Positions 15,090-22,758 of a stretch of 29,903 nt of DNA are shown here, in pieces. This DNA comes from DATGKR01 sp035294565 (GTDB taxonomy: Bacteria > Actinomycetota > Acidimicrobiia > Acidimicrobiales > Palsa-688). The DNA lies in the NCBI GenBank assembly GCA_035294565.1, contig DATGKR010000172.1, positions 1 to 29,903 of the forward strand, given 5' to 3'. Under the pieces are notes generated by a model. That model did not search any database. It saw only the letters and a program-made list of their open reading frames with translations, and was not told the DNA's origin. Made by a program: the position numbers and the translations under genes. Within the stretch, counting starts at the first letter, position 1, and each line of letters begins with the position of its first letter.

Positions 15090-16678
15090 GACGGCTTCTC
15101 ACCCGGCTCTTGGGGAGCGTGCGTGTGCGGGTGACGGCGACGGCGATCCTCGCCGTCGGCGCGGCCGTTGCGGTGTCCGCCGTGGTGCTCGACGCCGCGC
15201 TCCAGCACGACCGCCAGCACATCTTGGAGGCCACCGCGGAGGAGCAGGCCAACAACGTCGTCGACTACAACCCCAACCTGGCTGGCCACCTCTTCCTTCC
15301 TCGCGACGCCACGATCGAATCCGGGCTGCTCCAGGTGCTGCGCAACGGCCGGGTGGTGGCCGCCAGCCGGCCGCTGCGGGGGCTGCCTCCTTTGTGGACA
15401 GCCGATGGTGGCGCCCAGCTGGAGGCGGCGTACGACTCGCTGGGCAGCCTCGCGAAAGACGTTCAGGTCGTCGCCGTGCCGGTGCGGGAGAACGGGGTGA
15501 AGGGCACGGTGGTGGTCGTGGTGTCCCTCGAGCAGTACGACCACAGCATCGCCTACCTCCAGCGACTGCTCTTCGACGGCGCCCCGATCCTGCTGGTGAT
15601 CGTCGGGGTCATCTCCTGGTTGGTCGTCGGCCGCGCGCTTCGACCGATCGAGATGATGCGGCGCGAGGTGGCCGAGGTCGCCGGCGTGAGCCGTGAGTAC
15701 CGGGTTGCCGAGCCCGACGCCGACGACGAGGTAGGAAGGCTCGCTCGGACCCTCAACTCCATGCTCGACCGGATCCAGGCAGCGGCGGACCGGGAGAGGC
15801 GTTTCGTCTCCGACGCCTCGCACGAGCTTCGCTCCCCGATCGCCAACATCCGCACCGATCTCGAGGTGGCCCTCCACCATCCGCGCACCGCCGACTGGGG
15901 CCAGGTGGCCGCAGACGTGCTGGCGGAGAACGAGCGGATGGAGAAGCTCGTTTCGGGACTGCTGCTGCTCGCCAGATCGGACGAGGGGACGCTGCCGCCT
16001 TCGTCGGGACCGGTGGACCTCGTAGAGGTCGTCGCGGCCGTGGTCGACGCCCCCGGGGAGGGTCCCCGCCCGCGCTTGGAGGTGACCTCTCGGCCGTGGG
16101 TCTGGGTGCCGGAGGTGTACCTCGAACGGATGGTCTCCAACCTGGTGGACAACGCACGGCGTTTCGCCTCGTCGGCGGTCTGGGCGTCGGTGGGCGAGGA
16201 GGGAGGCTGGGCGGTGGTGCGCGTCCGCGACGACGGTCCGGGCATCGCCGAAGCGGATCGGCAGCGGATCTTCGAGCGCTTCGTCCGCCTCGACGAGGCG
16301 CGCGACCGCGGGGTAGGCGGCTTCGGGCTCGGCCTGGCCATCGTCGCCGACCTGAGCCGTTCCTACGGGGGGACGATCACGGTGGAGCCGACGTCCCCGG
16401 GCGCCGAGCTCGCCCTGCGCCTTCCCCTGGCCAACGGACCGGGGCGCGTCCAGCCCAGCGCCGCGGCGGCGTCAGCCTACGAGGACGCGCCGGCGCAGGC
16501 GGGCGGCGTCGGGGGGTGCACCACCGAAGCCGACAGCTCGACCGTCCCCGGCGTCTGGGCGAGGATGGTCGTCCACTGGAAGGGCGGCGTCCCGCCTGCA
16601 GCAACCGAAGGGGCGGGGGAGAGCAGGTCGGGGACGACGCAGGCCGAGCCGGAGCTCACCCACCAGAACTTCGTGTAG
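15083..16678 (+). CDS. Two-component sensor histidine kinase with HAMP domain and atypical C-terminal extension
   Basis: A 531-residue membrane kinase partnered with the preceding regulator. A transmembrane helix lies at about 15-40, an extracytoplasmic sensor at about 41-165 and a second helix at about 168-190. HAMP follows (RALRPIEMMRREV), then the HisKA dimerisation helix with H247 in SDASHELRSPI. The ATPase shows the N box (NLVDNARRF), G1 (DDGPGI) and G2 (GGFGLGLAI). The kinase fold ends near residue 451 (ALRLPLANG). The remaining 80 residues are low-complexity, and most are encoded opposite the end of membrane-protein gene B, giving a 202-bp convergent overlap. This looks like loss of an earlier stop codon rather than a functional domain. 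Confidence 0.93.
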   Translation: MLRRLLTRLLGSVRVRVTATAILAVGAAVAVSAVVLDAALQHDRQHILEATAEEQANNVVDYNPNLAGHLFLPRDATIESGLLQVLRNGRVVAASRPLRGLPPLWTADGGAQLEAAYDSLGSLAKDVQVVAVPVRENGVKGTVVVVVSLEQYDHSIAYLQRLLFDGAPILLVIVGVISWLVVGRALRPIEMMRREVAEVAGVSREYRVAEPDADDEVGRLARTLNSMLDRIQAAADRERRFVSDASHELRSPIANIRTDLEVALHHPRTADWGQVAADVLAENERMEKLVSGLLLLARSDEGTLPPSSGPVDLVEVVAAVVDAPGEGPRPRLEVTSRPWVWVPEVYLERMVSNLVDNARRFASSAVWASVGEEGGWAVVRVRDDGPGIAEADRQRIFERFVRLDEARDRGVGGFGLGLAIVADLSRSYGGTITVEPTSPGAELALRLPLANGPGRVQPSAAAASAYEDAPAQAGGVGGCTTEADSSTVPGVWARMVVHWKGGVPPAATEGAGESRSGTTQAEPELTHQNFV

Positions 16679-18201
16679 CGCACCCGGACGGTGACCGCTC
16701 CCGCAGCCCGGACGTCCAGCGTCAGGTGGTCCGGCTCGAGCGACACGAGCTTGGCAGGTCCGCTGACCAAACCGGGGCTGTCGGTCACCCTCCAGAGCTT
16801 CCAGTCCCTAGTCGACCACACCAGCGAGAGGTCGGCCACGCGGTGCGCGGAGAGCATGGCCCCCTCGGCCTTGGCTGCGTAGTCGAGCGGGGCGGCCGGG
16901 AGCGCCACGTAGGAGATGCCCTCGGCGCGCAGCCACGCCCCGTAGGACTTCGGGGTGAGGGCCCCCGGCTTGTAGAAGATCGGGTTGTCGGCGATGTCCA
17001 GCTGGCGTTCCCAGCCGCGGGCGAGCGGCACGTAGGGGGCGACGAACGCCGATTCCCAGTGGTCCAGGGTGGGGACCACCTCGACCCTGACCGGGCCCGG
17101 GGCGACCCGTTTCAGCTCGGCGACGAGCGGCCGGTAGAACGCCGCCCGGGTGTAGGGCGCGGCGGAGGGGGAGGTGACCACGCCCATCGAGGGGGCCCAC
17201 TGCCAGACGGCGAAGGGCACGACCGCCAGAGCGGCGGCGTAGCGCCAGCCTCGCCACGACAGGGCGCTGCGACCCCACGACCGCCACTCGAGCAGGTGGG
17301 CGGGGCTGAGGCGCGACAACGCGGGCCCCGGGGCGGTCACCAGGCACACCAGCAAAGGCACGCCGACCGACTCCGCCAGGCGCGGGGCGTTGCCGCCCAG
17401 CGGGTTGGGGACCAGGAACGACACGAACGAAGCGGCCGCGTAGATGAGCGCGCCGGCCCGCACCGTCGGCGTGGTGCGCACCAGGGGGGTCAGGGTCGTC
17501 AGGCACAGCAACTCGATGGTCACGAGGTCCTGCCAGGTGAACGGCATCGGCCCGTCGCCGGGGAAGAGCACGCCGATGGCGACGATCACCATCCCGCAGA
17601 CCGCCGCCGTGGCGAACACCCACTTCCTGCTGGCCGAGCCGCACACCGCCCAGGCGAGGCAGCCCAGGCCGAGGAAAGCGGCGGCCAGCGGGGAGAACAG
17701 CGCCGCCGCCAGCCCCAGGCCCACCGCCACCGCGCGCCGGCCCCGCTGCAGGCTGACCAGAGCGGCCAGCCCCGCTGCCTCTCCGGCGAGGAACGGCCAC
17801 TGGCCGATGGCGACCGGCAGCAGCGTCGACACGGCGAAGTACCAGGTGCCGAGGGGGCGGGCACCCAGGTAGGTACGCACGAAACGGTCGAAGGACCACG
17901 TCGCGACCGCCGCCGAAGCGACGGCCACCGCCCCGGTGCCGAGCAGGGCCGCCACGGGGGGGAAAAGGACGCTGTAGCCGAGCGGGAAGTTGCCGGCGTA
18001 CCAGCCGCTATCCCAGAGCATCAGGCCGTGCAGCTGGTACTGCAGCACACGGTATGTCTGGGCGGCTTGGTCGACGCCGCGCCACCCGAGCAGCATCGCG
18101 ACGGCTGCGAGCACCAAGGCGAGAGCGGCCGGTCCCAGCGACGACAGGCTCAGCCGAAGCCGGGCGGCCCGGCCCGGGGCAGCGGGCGTGTAGGCGACCA
18201 T
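16477..18201 (-). CDS. Multi-pass membrane protein, paralogue B (GT-C-like architecture, function unknown)
   Basis: A protein of 574 residues from ATG 18201 (578 from GTG 18213). It has many transmembrane segments up to about residue 340 and a soluble C-terminal domain. It shares with the 11244-13031 product the blocks LLGWRGVDQAAQTYRV, LWDSGWYAGNFPLGYSVLFP, PNPLGGN, HWESAFVAPYVPLARGWERQ and DNPIFYKPGALTP. The shared C-terminal domain is probably extracytoplasmic. A GT-C-type transferase is possible but unproven. The start is uncertain: TAGGAT lies only 2 nt before GTG 18213 but 14 nt before ATG 18201. Its last 202 bp overlap the kinase gene. The paralogue comparison indicates that most of this C-terminus is genuine. 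Confidence 0.75.
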   Translation of the reverse strand: MVAYTPAAPGRAARLRLSLSSLGPAALALVLAAVAMLLGWRGVDQAAQTYRVLQYQLHGLMLWDSGWYAGNFPLGYSVLFPPVAALLGTGAVAVASAAVATWSFDRFVRTYLGARPLGTWYFAVSTLLPVAIGQWPFLAGEAAGLAALVSLQRGRRAVAVGLGLAAALFSPLAAAFLGLGCLAWAVCGSASRKWVFATAAVCGMVIVAIGVLFPGDGPMPFTWQDLVTIELLCLTTLTPLVRTTPTVRAGALIYAAASFVSFLVPNPLGGNAPRLAESVGVPLLVCLVTAPGPALSRLSPAHLLEWRSWGRSALSWRGWRYAAALAVVPFAVWQWAPSMGVVTSPSAAPYTRAAFYRPLVAELKRVAPGPVRVEVVPTLDHWESAFVAPYVPLARGWERQLDIADNPIFYKPGALTPKSYGAWLRAEGISYVALPAAPLDYAAKAEGAMLSAHRVADLSLVWSTRDWKLWRVTDSPGLVSGPAKLVSLEPDHLTLDVRAAGAVTVRVRYTKFWWVSSGSACVVPDLLSPAPSVAAGGTPPFQWTTILAQTPGTVELSASVVHPPTPPACAGASS

Positions 18202-18215
18202 GGGGGAGGTCACGG

Positions 18216-18221
18216 ATCCTA
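18216..18221 (-). promoter_or_regulatory. Candidate -10 hexamer of membrane-protein gene B
   Basis: TAGGAT, 14 nt before ATG 18201 and 2 nt before GTG 18213. As a -10 element it would give a leader of about 6 nt on the ATG and exclude the GTG. Read as a Shine-Dalgarno sequence it would be too close to the GTG. Confidence 0.35.
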
Positions 18222-18234
18222 CCCGGGGGGCCGC

Positions 18235-18240
18235 TAGCTT
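18235..18240 (+). promoter_or_regulatory. -10 hexamer of the SRAP gene
   Basis: TAGCTT, 8 nt before the GTG at 18249 and only 13 bp from the opposing TAGGAT. The two polymerase footprints must overlap. Confidence 0.45.
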
Positions 18241-18248
18241 GACCGCGC

Positions 18249-18977
18249 GTGTGCGGCCGCTTCACCTCCACGACGAGCGTGACGGACCTGGCGTCGGTGT
18301 TCGAGGTGGAGGAGGTGCGGGCCCCGGAGATGCCCCCCCGCTACAACGTCGCCCCGACCTCGCCGGTCTACGCGGTGGCGCTCGCAAGAGGTGACGAGGA
18401 CAAAGGTCCCCGCCGCGCGCTGGGAACCTTCCGCTGGGGGCTCGTCCCTTCCTGGGCGAGAGATCCCTCGGTGGGCAACAGGATGATCAACGCCAGGGCG
18501 GAGGGGATTTCCAAAAAGCCCGCCTACCGCAACGCCCTTGCCCGGCGCCGCTGCCTGGTGCCCGCCGACGCCTTCTACGAGTGGAAGAAGCGCCCGGCTG
18601 GCGGCAAGCTCCCCTACGCCGTGCGCCGCCGCGACCGTCAGCCGATGGCGCTCGCCGGGATCTGGGAGGTCTGGCGCGACAGGGACCGGCCCGACGAGCC
18701 ACCGCTGCGCTCCTGCGCCATCGTGACCACCGAGGCCAACGAGCTGATGGCACCCATCCACGACCGCATGCCGGTAGTGCTCGAACGCGCCGAGTGGGAG
18801 CGATGGCTCGACCCCGCCACCGACCTGTCCGAGGTGGAAGCGCTGCTCAGGCCGGCGGCGCCGGACCTCTTCGAGGCGTTCCCTGTCAGCACCGCCGTCA
18901 ACAACGTCGCAAACGACGGCCCTGAGCTCCTAGTACCTGACCTGCCCCCAGGCGCGGGCGGCCGAGCCGTCTCCTAG
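18249..18977 (+). CDS. SOS response-associated peptidase (SRAP/YedK/HMCES family)
   Basis: A 242-residue protein that shields abasic sites in single-stranded DNA by forming a thiazolidine crosslink through its N-terminal cysteine. Key residues are present: C2 in MCGRF (exposed after Met removal), N33 in RYNVAPT, E111 in AFYEWKK and H171 in IHDRMPV. SVGNRMINARAE is the DNA-binding arm. E. coli YedK is slightly shorter (222). GTG 18249 is fixed by the need for Cys at position 2 and by TAGCTT upstream. It is not next to a recognisable SOS gene and no LexA-box was seen. The last 48 bp overlap the convergent gene. Confidence 0.95.
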   Translation: MCGRFTSTTSVTDLASVFEVEEVRAPEMPPRYNVAPTSPVYAVALARGDEDKGPRRALGTFRWGLVPSWARDPSVGNRMINARAEGISKKPAYRNALARRRCLVPADAFYEWKKRPAGGKLPYAVRRRDRQPMALAGIWEVWRDRDRPDEPPLRSCAIVTTEANELMAPIHDRMPVVLERAEWERWLDPATDLSEVEALLRPAAPDLFEAFPVSTAVNNVANDGPELLVPDLPPGAGGRAVS

Positions 18978-19667
18978 GACCTCGACCTCGCCTTCCTCCG
19001 GAGGGGGACGGTTCCACAACCACAGGTACAAAGACGCTGCCGGTCCCCGAAGCGCCGTGTCCGCCTTGGAGTGCTCCCGGCGAAGGCCCAGGTCAGGGGC
19101 GGAGAAGTCGAGGTGCCACTCGCCGTCTGTGTCGGTGGCGTGAAGGTGCAGGGTGCCTTGCAGCTCGGGCACCGGCGTGCGCGCAAGGTAGGAGGGGAGC
19201 AGCTCCGACAGGAACTCGTCGATCCCGTCTGCGGCGAGCTCGGCAGGGATCGTCGCCCGCTTCCCCGCGGCGGTCTCGGCGTCGAAGAGGTGGACGGCAG
19301 TCTCGAGCGCCTGCCGGCGGCGCCACCACGCCACGCTGCCCAGACCTCCGCGTCGCTTCCAGGCGGGCTGCTGCGGGTCGCGCCCCGAAAGGGCGTCGAG
19401 CAGGTCCGCACGCCGGTCGAGAAACCACCCGGACAGATCCTCGCGCCCGCCGGGGGCAGGCCCGGCCGGCGCCTCGGGGGCTTCGCCTCCGGCCTCCACG
19501 GCAGCGACAGCCCACCCGTAGACCTGCCCGAGGTGGCGGACCAGGTCGGCGACGTCCCAGCCGGGGCAGGAAGCCACCGGGCGGTCCAGGTTGGAGGCCG
19601 CCACGCCGGCGAACGCCTCGCTGGCCGCCGCCAGGGCCTCCAGATGGGCGCCAGGGTCGAGCGTCAA
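18930..19667 (-). CDS. Maleylpyruvate isomerase-family (MDMPI/DinB-like) mycothiol-dependent-type protein
   Basis: A 245-residue protein with the MDMPI N-terminal four-helix bundle. It has CPGWDVADLVRHLGQVYGW and a metal-site pattern of H45, E122 and H126 (ALETAVHLFDAE). A C-terminal domain has GTLHLHATDTDGEWHLDF. The family includes mycothiol-dependent maleylpyruvate isomerase and many uncharacterised enzymes thought to use mycothiol. The true reaction is unknown; an aromatic-degradation role has no local support. It starts at TTG 19667, overlapping the dxs stop codon as TTGA, so it is translated with dxs. A GGCGGA lies 6 nt upstream. Its 3' end overlaps the SRAP gene by 48 bp. Confidence 0.85.
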   Translation of the reverse strand: MTLDPGAHLEALAAASEAFAGVAASNLDRPVASCPGWDVADLVRHLGQVYGWAVAAVEAGGEAPEAPAGPAPGGREDLSGWFLDRRADLLDALSGRDPQQPAWKRRGGLGSVAWWRRRQALETAVHLFDAETAAGKRATIPAELAADGIDEFLSELLPSYLARTPVPELQGTLHLHATDTDGEWHLDFSAPDLGLRREHSKADTALRGPAASLYLWLWNRPPPEEGEVEVLGDGSAARAWGQVRY

Positions 19668-21643
19668 TGGCGTTCCGCCAGGCTGGCCGGGTCGGCGGCC
19701 AACTCGGCGCGGCCGTCCCCGGCACCGGTCACCTCGGCGCGGTCGTCCGCCGTGGTCGCCAGGTCGTTCTGGCGGGGCAGCGCCTTGGCGACCGCCGCTG
19801 CCACGCCCGGGCCGTCCAGGCCCAGCTGGGCGAGGATCTCCTCCTGGGAGCCGTGAGGTATGTAGGCAGTGGGCAGGCCGAGAACCAAGAAACGGGGTGC
19901 GCTTCTCGTCTGGTGGAGGTCGCCCATGGCGTCGGCGATGAACGAACCGGCCCCGCCGGAGCGCACACCGTCCTCCACCGTCACCACCAGCTCGTGGCGG
20001 CCGGCGTCCACGAGCATCCGTGGGTCGAGGGGGCGGACCACCCGCACGTCCCACACCGTCACGTCCACGTCCTCGGCTGCGAGCAGCTCCGCGGCGTCCT
20101 CGGCGGCCTCGAGCATCTTGCCCACGGCCAGGATGCACACCTCCGGGCGCTCGGCGGCTCGCACCAGCCGGGCGGACAGGCCTGAGCCGACCTGGTCGGC
20201 GCCGACCTGGCGGGCGGCGCCACGGGGGTAGCGGATCGACGCCGGCCCCGACAGGCCCAGCGCCGTCTCGAGCATCACCGGCAGCTCCTGCGCCGATGAG
20301 GGGGCGAAGATGGTCATCCCCGGGATCCGCAGGCAGAGGGCCATGTCCAGCACCCCGTGGTGGCTGGGGCCGTCCGGCCCGGTGATGCCCGCCCGGTCGA
20401 GGGCGAACACCACGGGCAGCCCGTGGAGGCCGACGTCGAGGTTCGCCTGGTCGAAGGCTCTGGAGAAGAAAGTGGAGTACACGGCGACCACCGGCCGCAG
20501 CCCGCCCATCGCCATGCCCGCCGCCGAGGTGACGGCCGTCTGCTCGGCGATGCCCACGTCGAAGAAGCGGTCCGGCCAGCGGGCGGCGAAGGGCAGCAGC
20601 CCCGTCGGCCCGGGCATCGCGGCGGTGATCGCCACCAGGTCTGGGTGGCGTTCGCCGGCGGCGACCATCGCCTCGTTGAACGCCTGGGTGTAGCCCTTCA
20701 AGGCGTGCTGCTCGTCGCCGGGGCCGACCGCCGGGTCGAAGACGATGGCGTCGTGCAGGCACTTCTCGTCGTCGTCCTCGGCGGGGGCGTAGCCCCTGCC
20801 CTTGCGGGTGAGGACATGAACGACGATCGGCCCGTCGAACGCGGCGGCCTGGGCCAGGGCGGACTCCATCCCGGGGATGTCGTGGCCGTCGATCGGACCG
20901 ACGTAGCGCACGCCGAGAGCCTCGAAGAAAACCGGCGGCTCGATCACCTCCCGGACCGCCGAGTAGAGGCCTTGCAGGCTGCTGTAGGCGACGTTGCCGA
21001 CGCCGGGAAGGTCGCGCAGGCGTTCCTCTATGCGGTTGCGCACCGACGACAGCCCGGGGTGGAGGCGCAGGCGGGTGAGGCTCTCCGAGAGGCGGGAGAT
21101 GGTGGGGGCGTAGGAGCGGCCGTTGTCGTTCAAGACGACGACCACCCGGCTCTGGCTGTGGCCGAGGTTGTTCAGCCCCTCGAAGGCCATGCCGCCGGTC
21201 ATCGACCCGTCGCCTATCACCGCGACGACCCGACGTTGTGCCCCGCCCGATCGCGACACCGCCGCCGACAGCCCGTGCGCGTAGCTGAGGATCGTCGAAG
21301 CGTGGCTGTTCTCCACCCAGTCGTGCACCGACTCGGCCCTCGACGGGTAACCCGACAGGCCGCCCCGCTGGCGGAGCGTGGGGAACATCTCCCGCCGTCC
21401 GGTGAGCAGCTTGTGGACGTACGCCTGGTGGCCGGTGTCCCAGAGGATCACGTCGCGAGGGGAGCAGAACACGCGATGCAAGGCGATGGTCAGCTCCACC
21501 GCCCCGAGGTTCGAGCCGAGATGCCCGCCGGTGGTCGCCACGGTGTTGACGATGAACGCCCGGATCTCCGCAGCGAGGGTCTGGAGCTCGTCTTGGTCCA
21601 ACCTCGACAGGTCCGCCGGCGAGCTGATCGACTCCAGGAGCAT
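19664..21643 (-). CDS. dxs: 1-deoxy-D-xylulose-5-phosphate synthase
   Basis: Condenses pyruvate and glyceraldehyde 3-phosphate into DXP, the first step of the MEP isoprenoid pathway, with thiamine diphosphate. 659 residues. Motifs include GGHLGSNLGAVELT near the N-terminus, HQAYVHKLLTGR, the thiamine motif GDGSMTGGMAFEGLNN with LNDN, the transketolase centre IAEQTAVTSAAGMA, and DRAGITGPDGPSHHG. ATG 21643 is preferred to GTG 21646, because TAGCCT ends exactly 6 nt before the ATG. It follows the polyprenyl synthase gene after 56 bp and is coupled by TTGA to the next gene. With PAP2 and the prenyl synthase it forms an isoprenoid block. Confidence 0.97.
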   Translation of the reverse strand: MLLESISSPADLSRLDQDELQTLAAEIRAFIVNTVATTGGHLGSNLGAVELTIALHRVFCSPRDVILWDTGHQAYVHKLLTGRREMFPTLRQRGGLSGYPSRAESVHDWVENSHASTILSYAHGLSAAVSRSGGAQRRVVAVIGDGSMTGGMAFEGLNNLGHSQSRVVVVLNDNGRSYAPTISRLSESLTRLRLHPGLSSVRNRIEERLRDLPGVGNVAYSSLQGLYSAVREVIEPPVFFEALGVRYVGPIDGHDIPGMESALAQAAAFDGPIVVHVLTRKGRGYAPAEDDDEKCLHDAIVFDPAVGPGDEQHALKGYTQAFNEAMVAAGERHPDLVAITAAMPGPTGLLPFAARWPDRFFDVGIAEQTAVTSAAGMAMGGLRPVVAVYSTFFSRAFDQANLDVGLHGLPVVFALDRAGITGPDGPSHHGVLDMALCLRIPGMTIFAPSSAQELPVMLETALGLSGPASIRYPRGAARQVGADQVGSGLSARLVRAAERPEVCILAVGKMLEAAEDAAELLAAEDVDVTVWDVRVVRPLDPRMLVDAGRHELVVTVEDGVRSGGAGSFIADAMGDLHQTRSAPRFLVLGLPTAYIPHGSQEEILAQLGLDGPGVAAAVAKALPRQNDLATTADDRAEVTGAGDGRAELAADPASLAERH

Positions 21644-21649
21644 CACCTG

Positions 21650-21655
21650 AGGCTA
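21650..21655 (-). promoter_or_regulatory. -10 hexamer of dxs
   Basis: TAGCCT, 6 nt before the ATG at 21643. dxs may have its own promoter besides read-through from the prenyl synthase gene. Confidence 0.5.
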
Positions 21656-21669
21656 CCCCCAGCCGCCGT

Positions 21670-21729
21670 TCAGCGGTCGCGCGCCGCCACGAAGGCGGCT
21701 CAGCGGTCGCGCGCCGCCACGAAGGCGGC
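21670..21729. repeat. Perfect 30-bp tandem duplication at the 3' end of the polyprenyl synthase gene
   Basis: 21670-21699 and 21700-21729 are identical and adjoining. On the minus strand each copy encodes AAFVAARDR plus TGA. The gene ends at the first copy reached (21700), and the second lies between that stop and the dxs promoter. Confidence 0.95.
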
Positions 21730-22758
21730 GATCTCCCCGAGGGCCGCCACCGCCTCGGGCCGCAGCGGGAGAGCCAGGCGGGCCTGCTCCGCCCGCCCGA
21801 TCAGCTCGGAAACGGCCGCCTCGACCTCCGAGCGGGCCCCGGTGGCCTCCAGGTGGGCCCTCATCGCCTCCAGCGCGCCGGCCTCGGGGTCGCCGAAGGT
21901 GGAGGCGAAGCGGAGCCGTTCCGCCGGGCTGCCCCGCCGGCTGGCGAGGGCGGCCAGCAGCGTCGGCTTTCCCTCCGTGAGGTCCTCGCCGAGCCCCTTG
22001 CCGGTGGTCGCCGGATCCCCGAAGGCGCCGAGCAGGTCGTCGGTCAGCTGGAAGGCCTCCCCGAGGGGCAAGGCGAAGGCAGAGATGGCTTCCGCCGCGC
22101 CGTCGAGCCCGCCGGGGTCGGCCAGGGCGTAGCCGAGGTGCATCGGCCGCTCCACCGTGTAGCCGGCCGTCTTGTAGCGGCAGATGTTCCGGGCCCGCCG
22201 GGCGGACCCGGAGCCGAGGCCGCGTGCCGAGCCGACCGTGTCGAGGTACTGACCGGCGTTGACCTCGACGAGCGCCTCGCTGAAAACAGCCCGGGCTGCG
22301 CGGGGAGCACCGACGATCAGGCGTCCGGCGCAGGCCAGCGCCAGGTCTCCGACCAGCACCGCCGCCGCCTCCCCGAAGCGCCCCGGATCCCCCCGCCAGC
22401 CCCGCTGGCGGTGGAGGGAGGCGAACGAGACGTGGACGGTGTCGTCGCCGTGCCTGCGCTCCGAGCGGTCGATCAGGTCGTCGTGGATCAGCGCGGCGGC
22501 GTGGAGGAGCTCCAGGGCGGCCATCGCGTCGGCGAGCGCAGGGTCCTCGGCGTCCCCGCCCGCCCCCACGAAGGACCACCAGCAAAAAGCGGGGCGGAGC
22601 CTTTTTCCGCCTCGTAGGACGAAGGAGCGAAGGCGGGAGAACGGTTCGGCCAGGTCGGGATCCACCTGCGCCCACCGCCTTTCCTCGTCTTCCAGGGCGT
22701 CCCCGAGCCGGGCCTCGACCACCGCGGCGGGCGCCTCGAGGACGGTGGCTAGCGTCAC
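21700..22758 (-). CDS. Polyprenyl (geranylgeranyl-type) diphosphate synthase
   Basis: A 352-residue trans-prenyltransferase that adds isopentenyl diphosphate to an allylic diphosphate. The first aspartate-rich motif is D93-D94-LI-D97 in ALIHDDLIDRS. The second is D240-D241 in FQLTDDLLGAFGDPATTGK, the usual actinobacterial variant. The substrate-binding stretch GGKRLRPAF is intact. Length and motifs fit GGPP or C15-C20 synthases; chain length cannot be fixed from sequence. The GTG at 22758 overlaps the PAP2 stop as GTGA, so the two are translationally coupled. The 3' end carries a 30-bp tandem duplication. Confidence 0.92.
   Translation of the reverse strand: MTLATVLEAPAAVVEARLGDALEDEERRWAQVDPDLAEPFSRLRSFVLRGGKRLRPAFCWWSFVGAGGDAEDPALADAMAALELLHAAALIHDDLIDRSERRHGDDTVHVSFASLHRQRGWRGDPGRFGEAAAVLVGDLALACAGRLIVGAPRAARAVFSEALVEVNAGQYLDTVGSARGLGSGSARRARNICRYKTAGYTVERPMHLGYALADPGGLDGAAEAISAFALPLGEAFQLTDDLLGAFGDPATTGKGLGEDLTEGKPTLLAALASRRGSPAERLRFASTFGDPEAGALEAMRAHLEATGARSEVEAAVSELIGRAEQARLALPLRPEAVAALGEIAAFVAARDR

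Noticed and set aside
16096..18237. 713-residue plus-strand frame
   Set aside because: Antisense shadow of membrane protein B and out-of-frame reading of the kinase; no recognisable fold.
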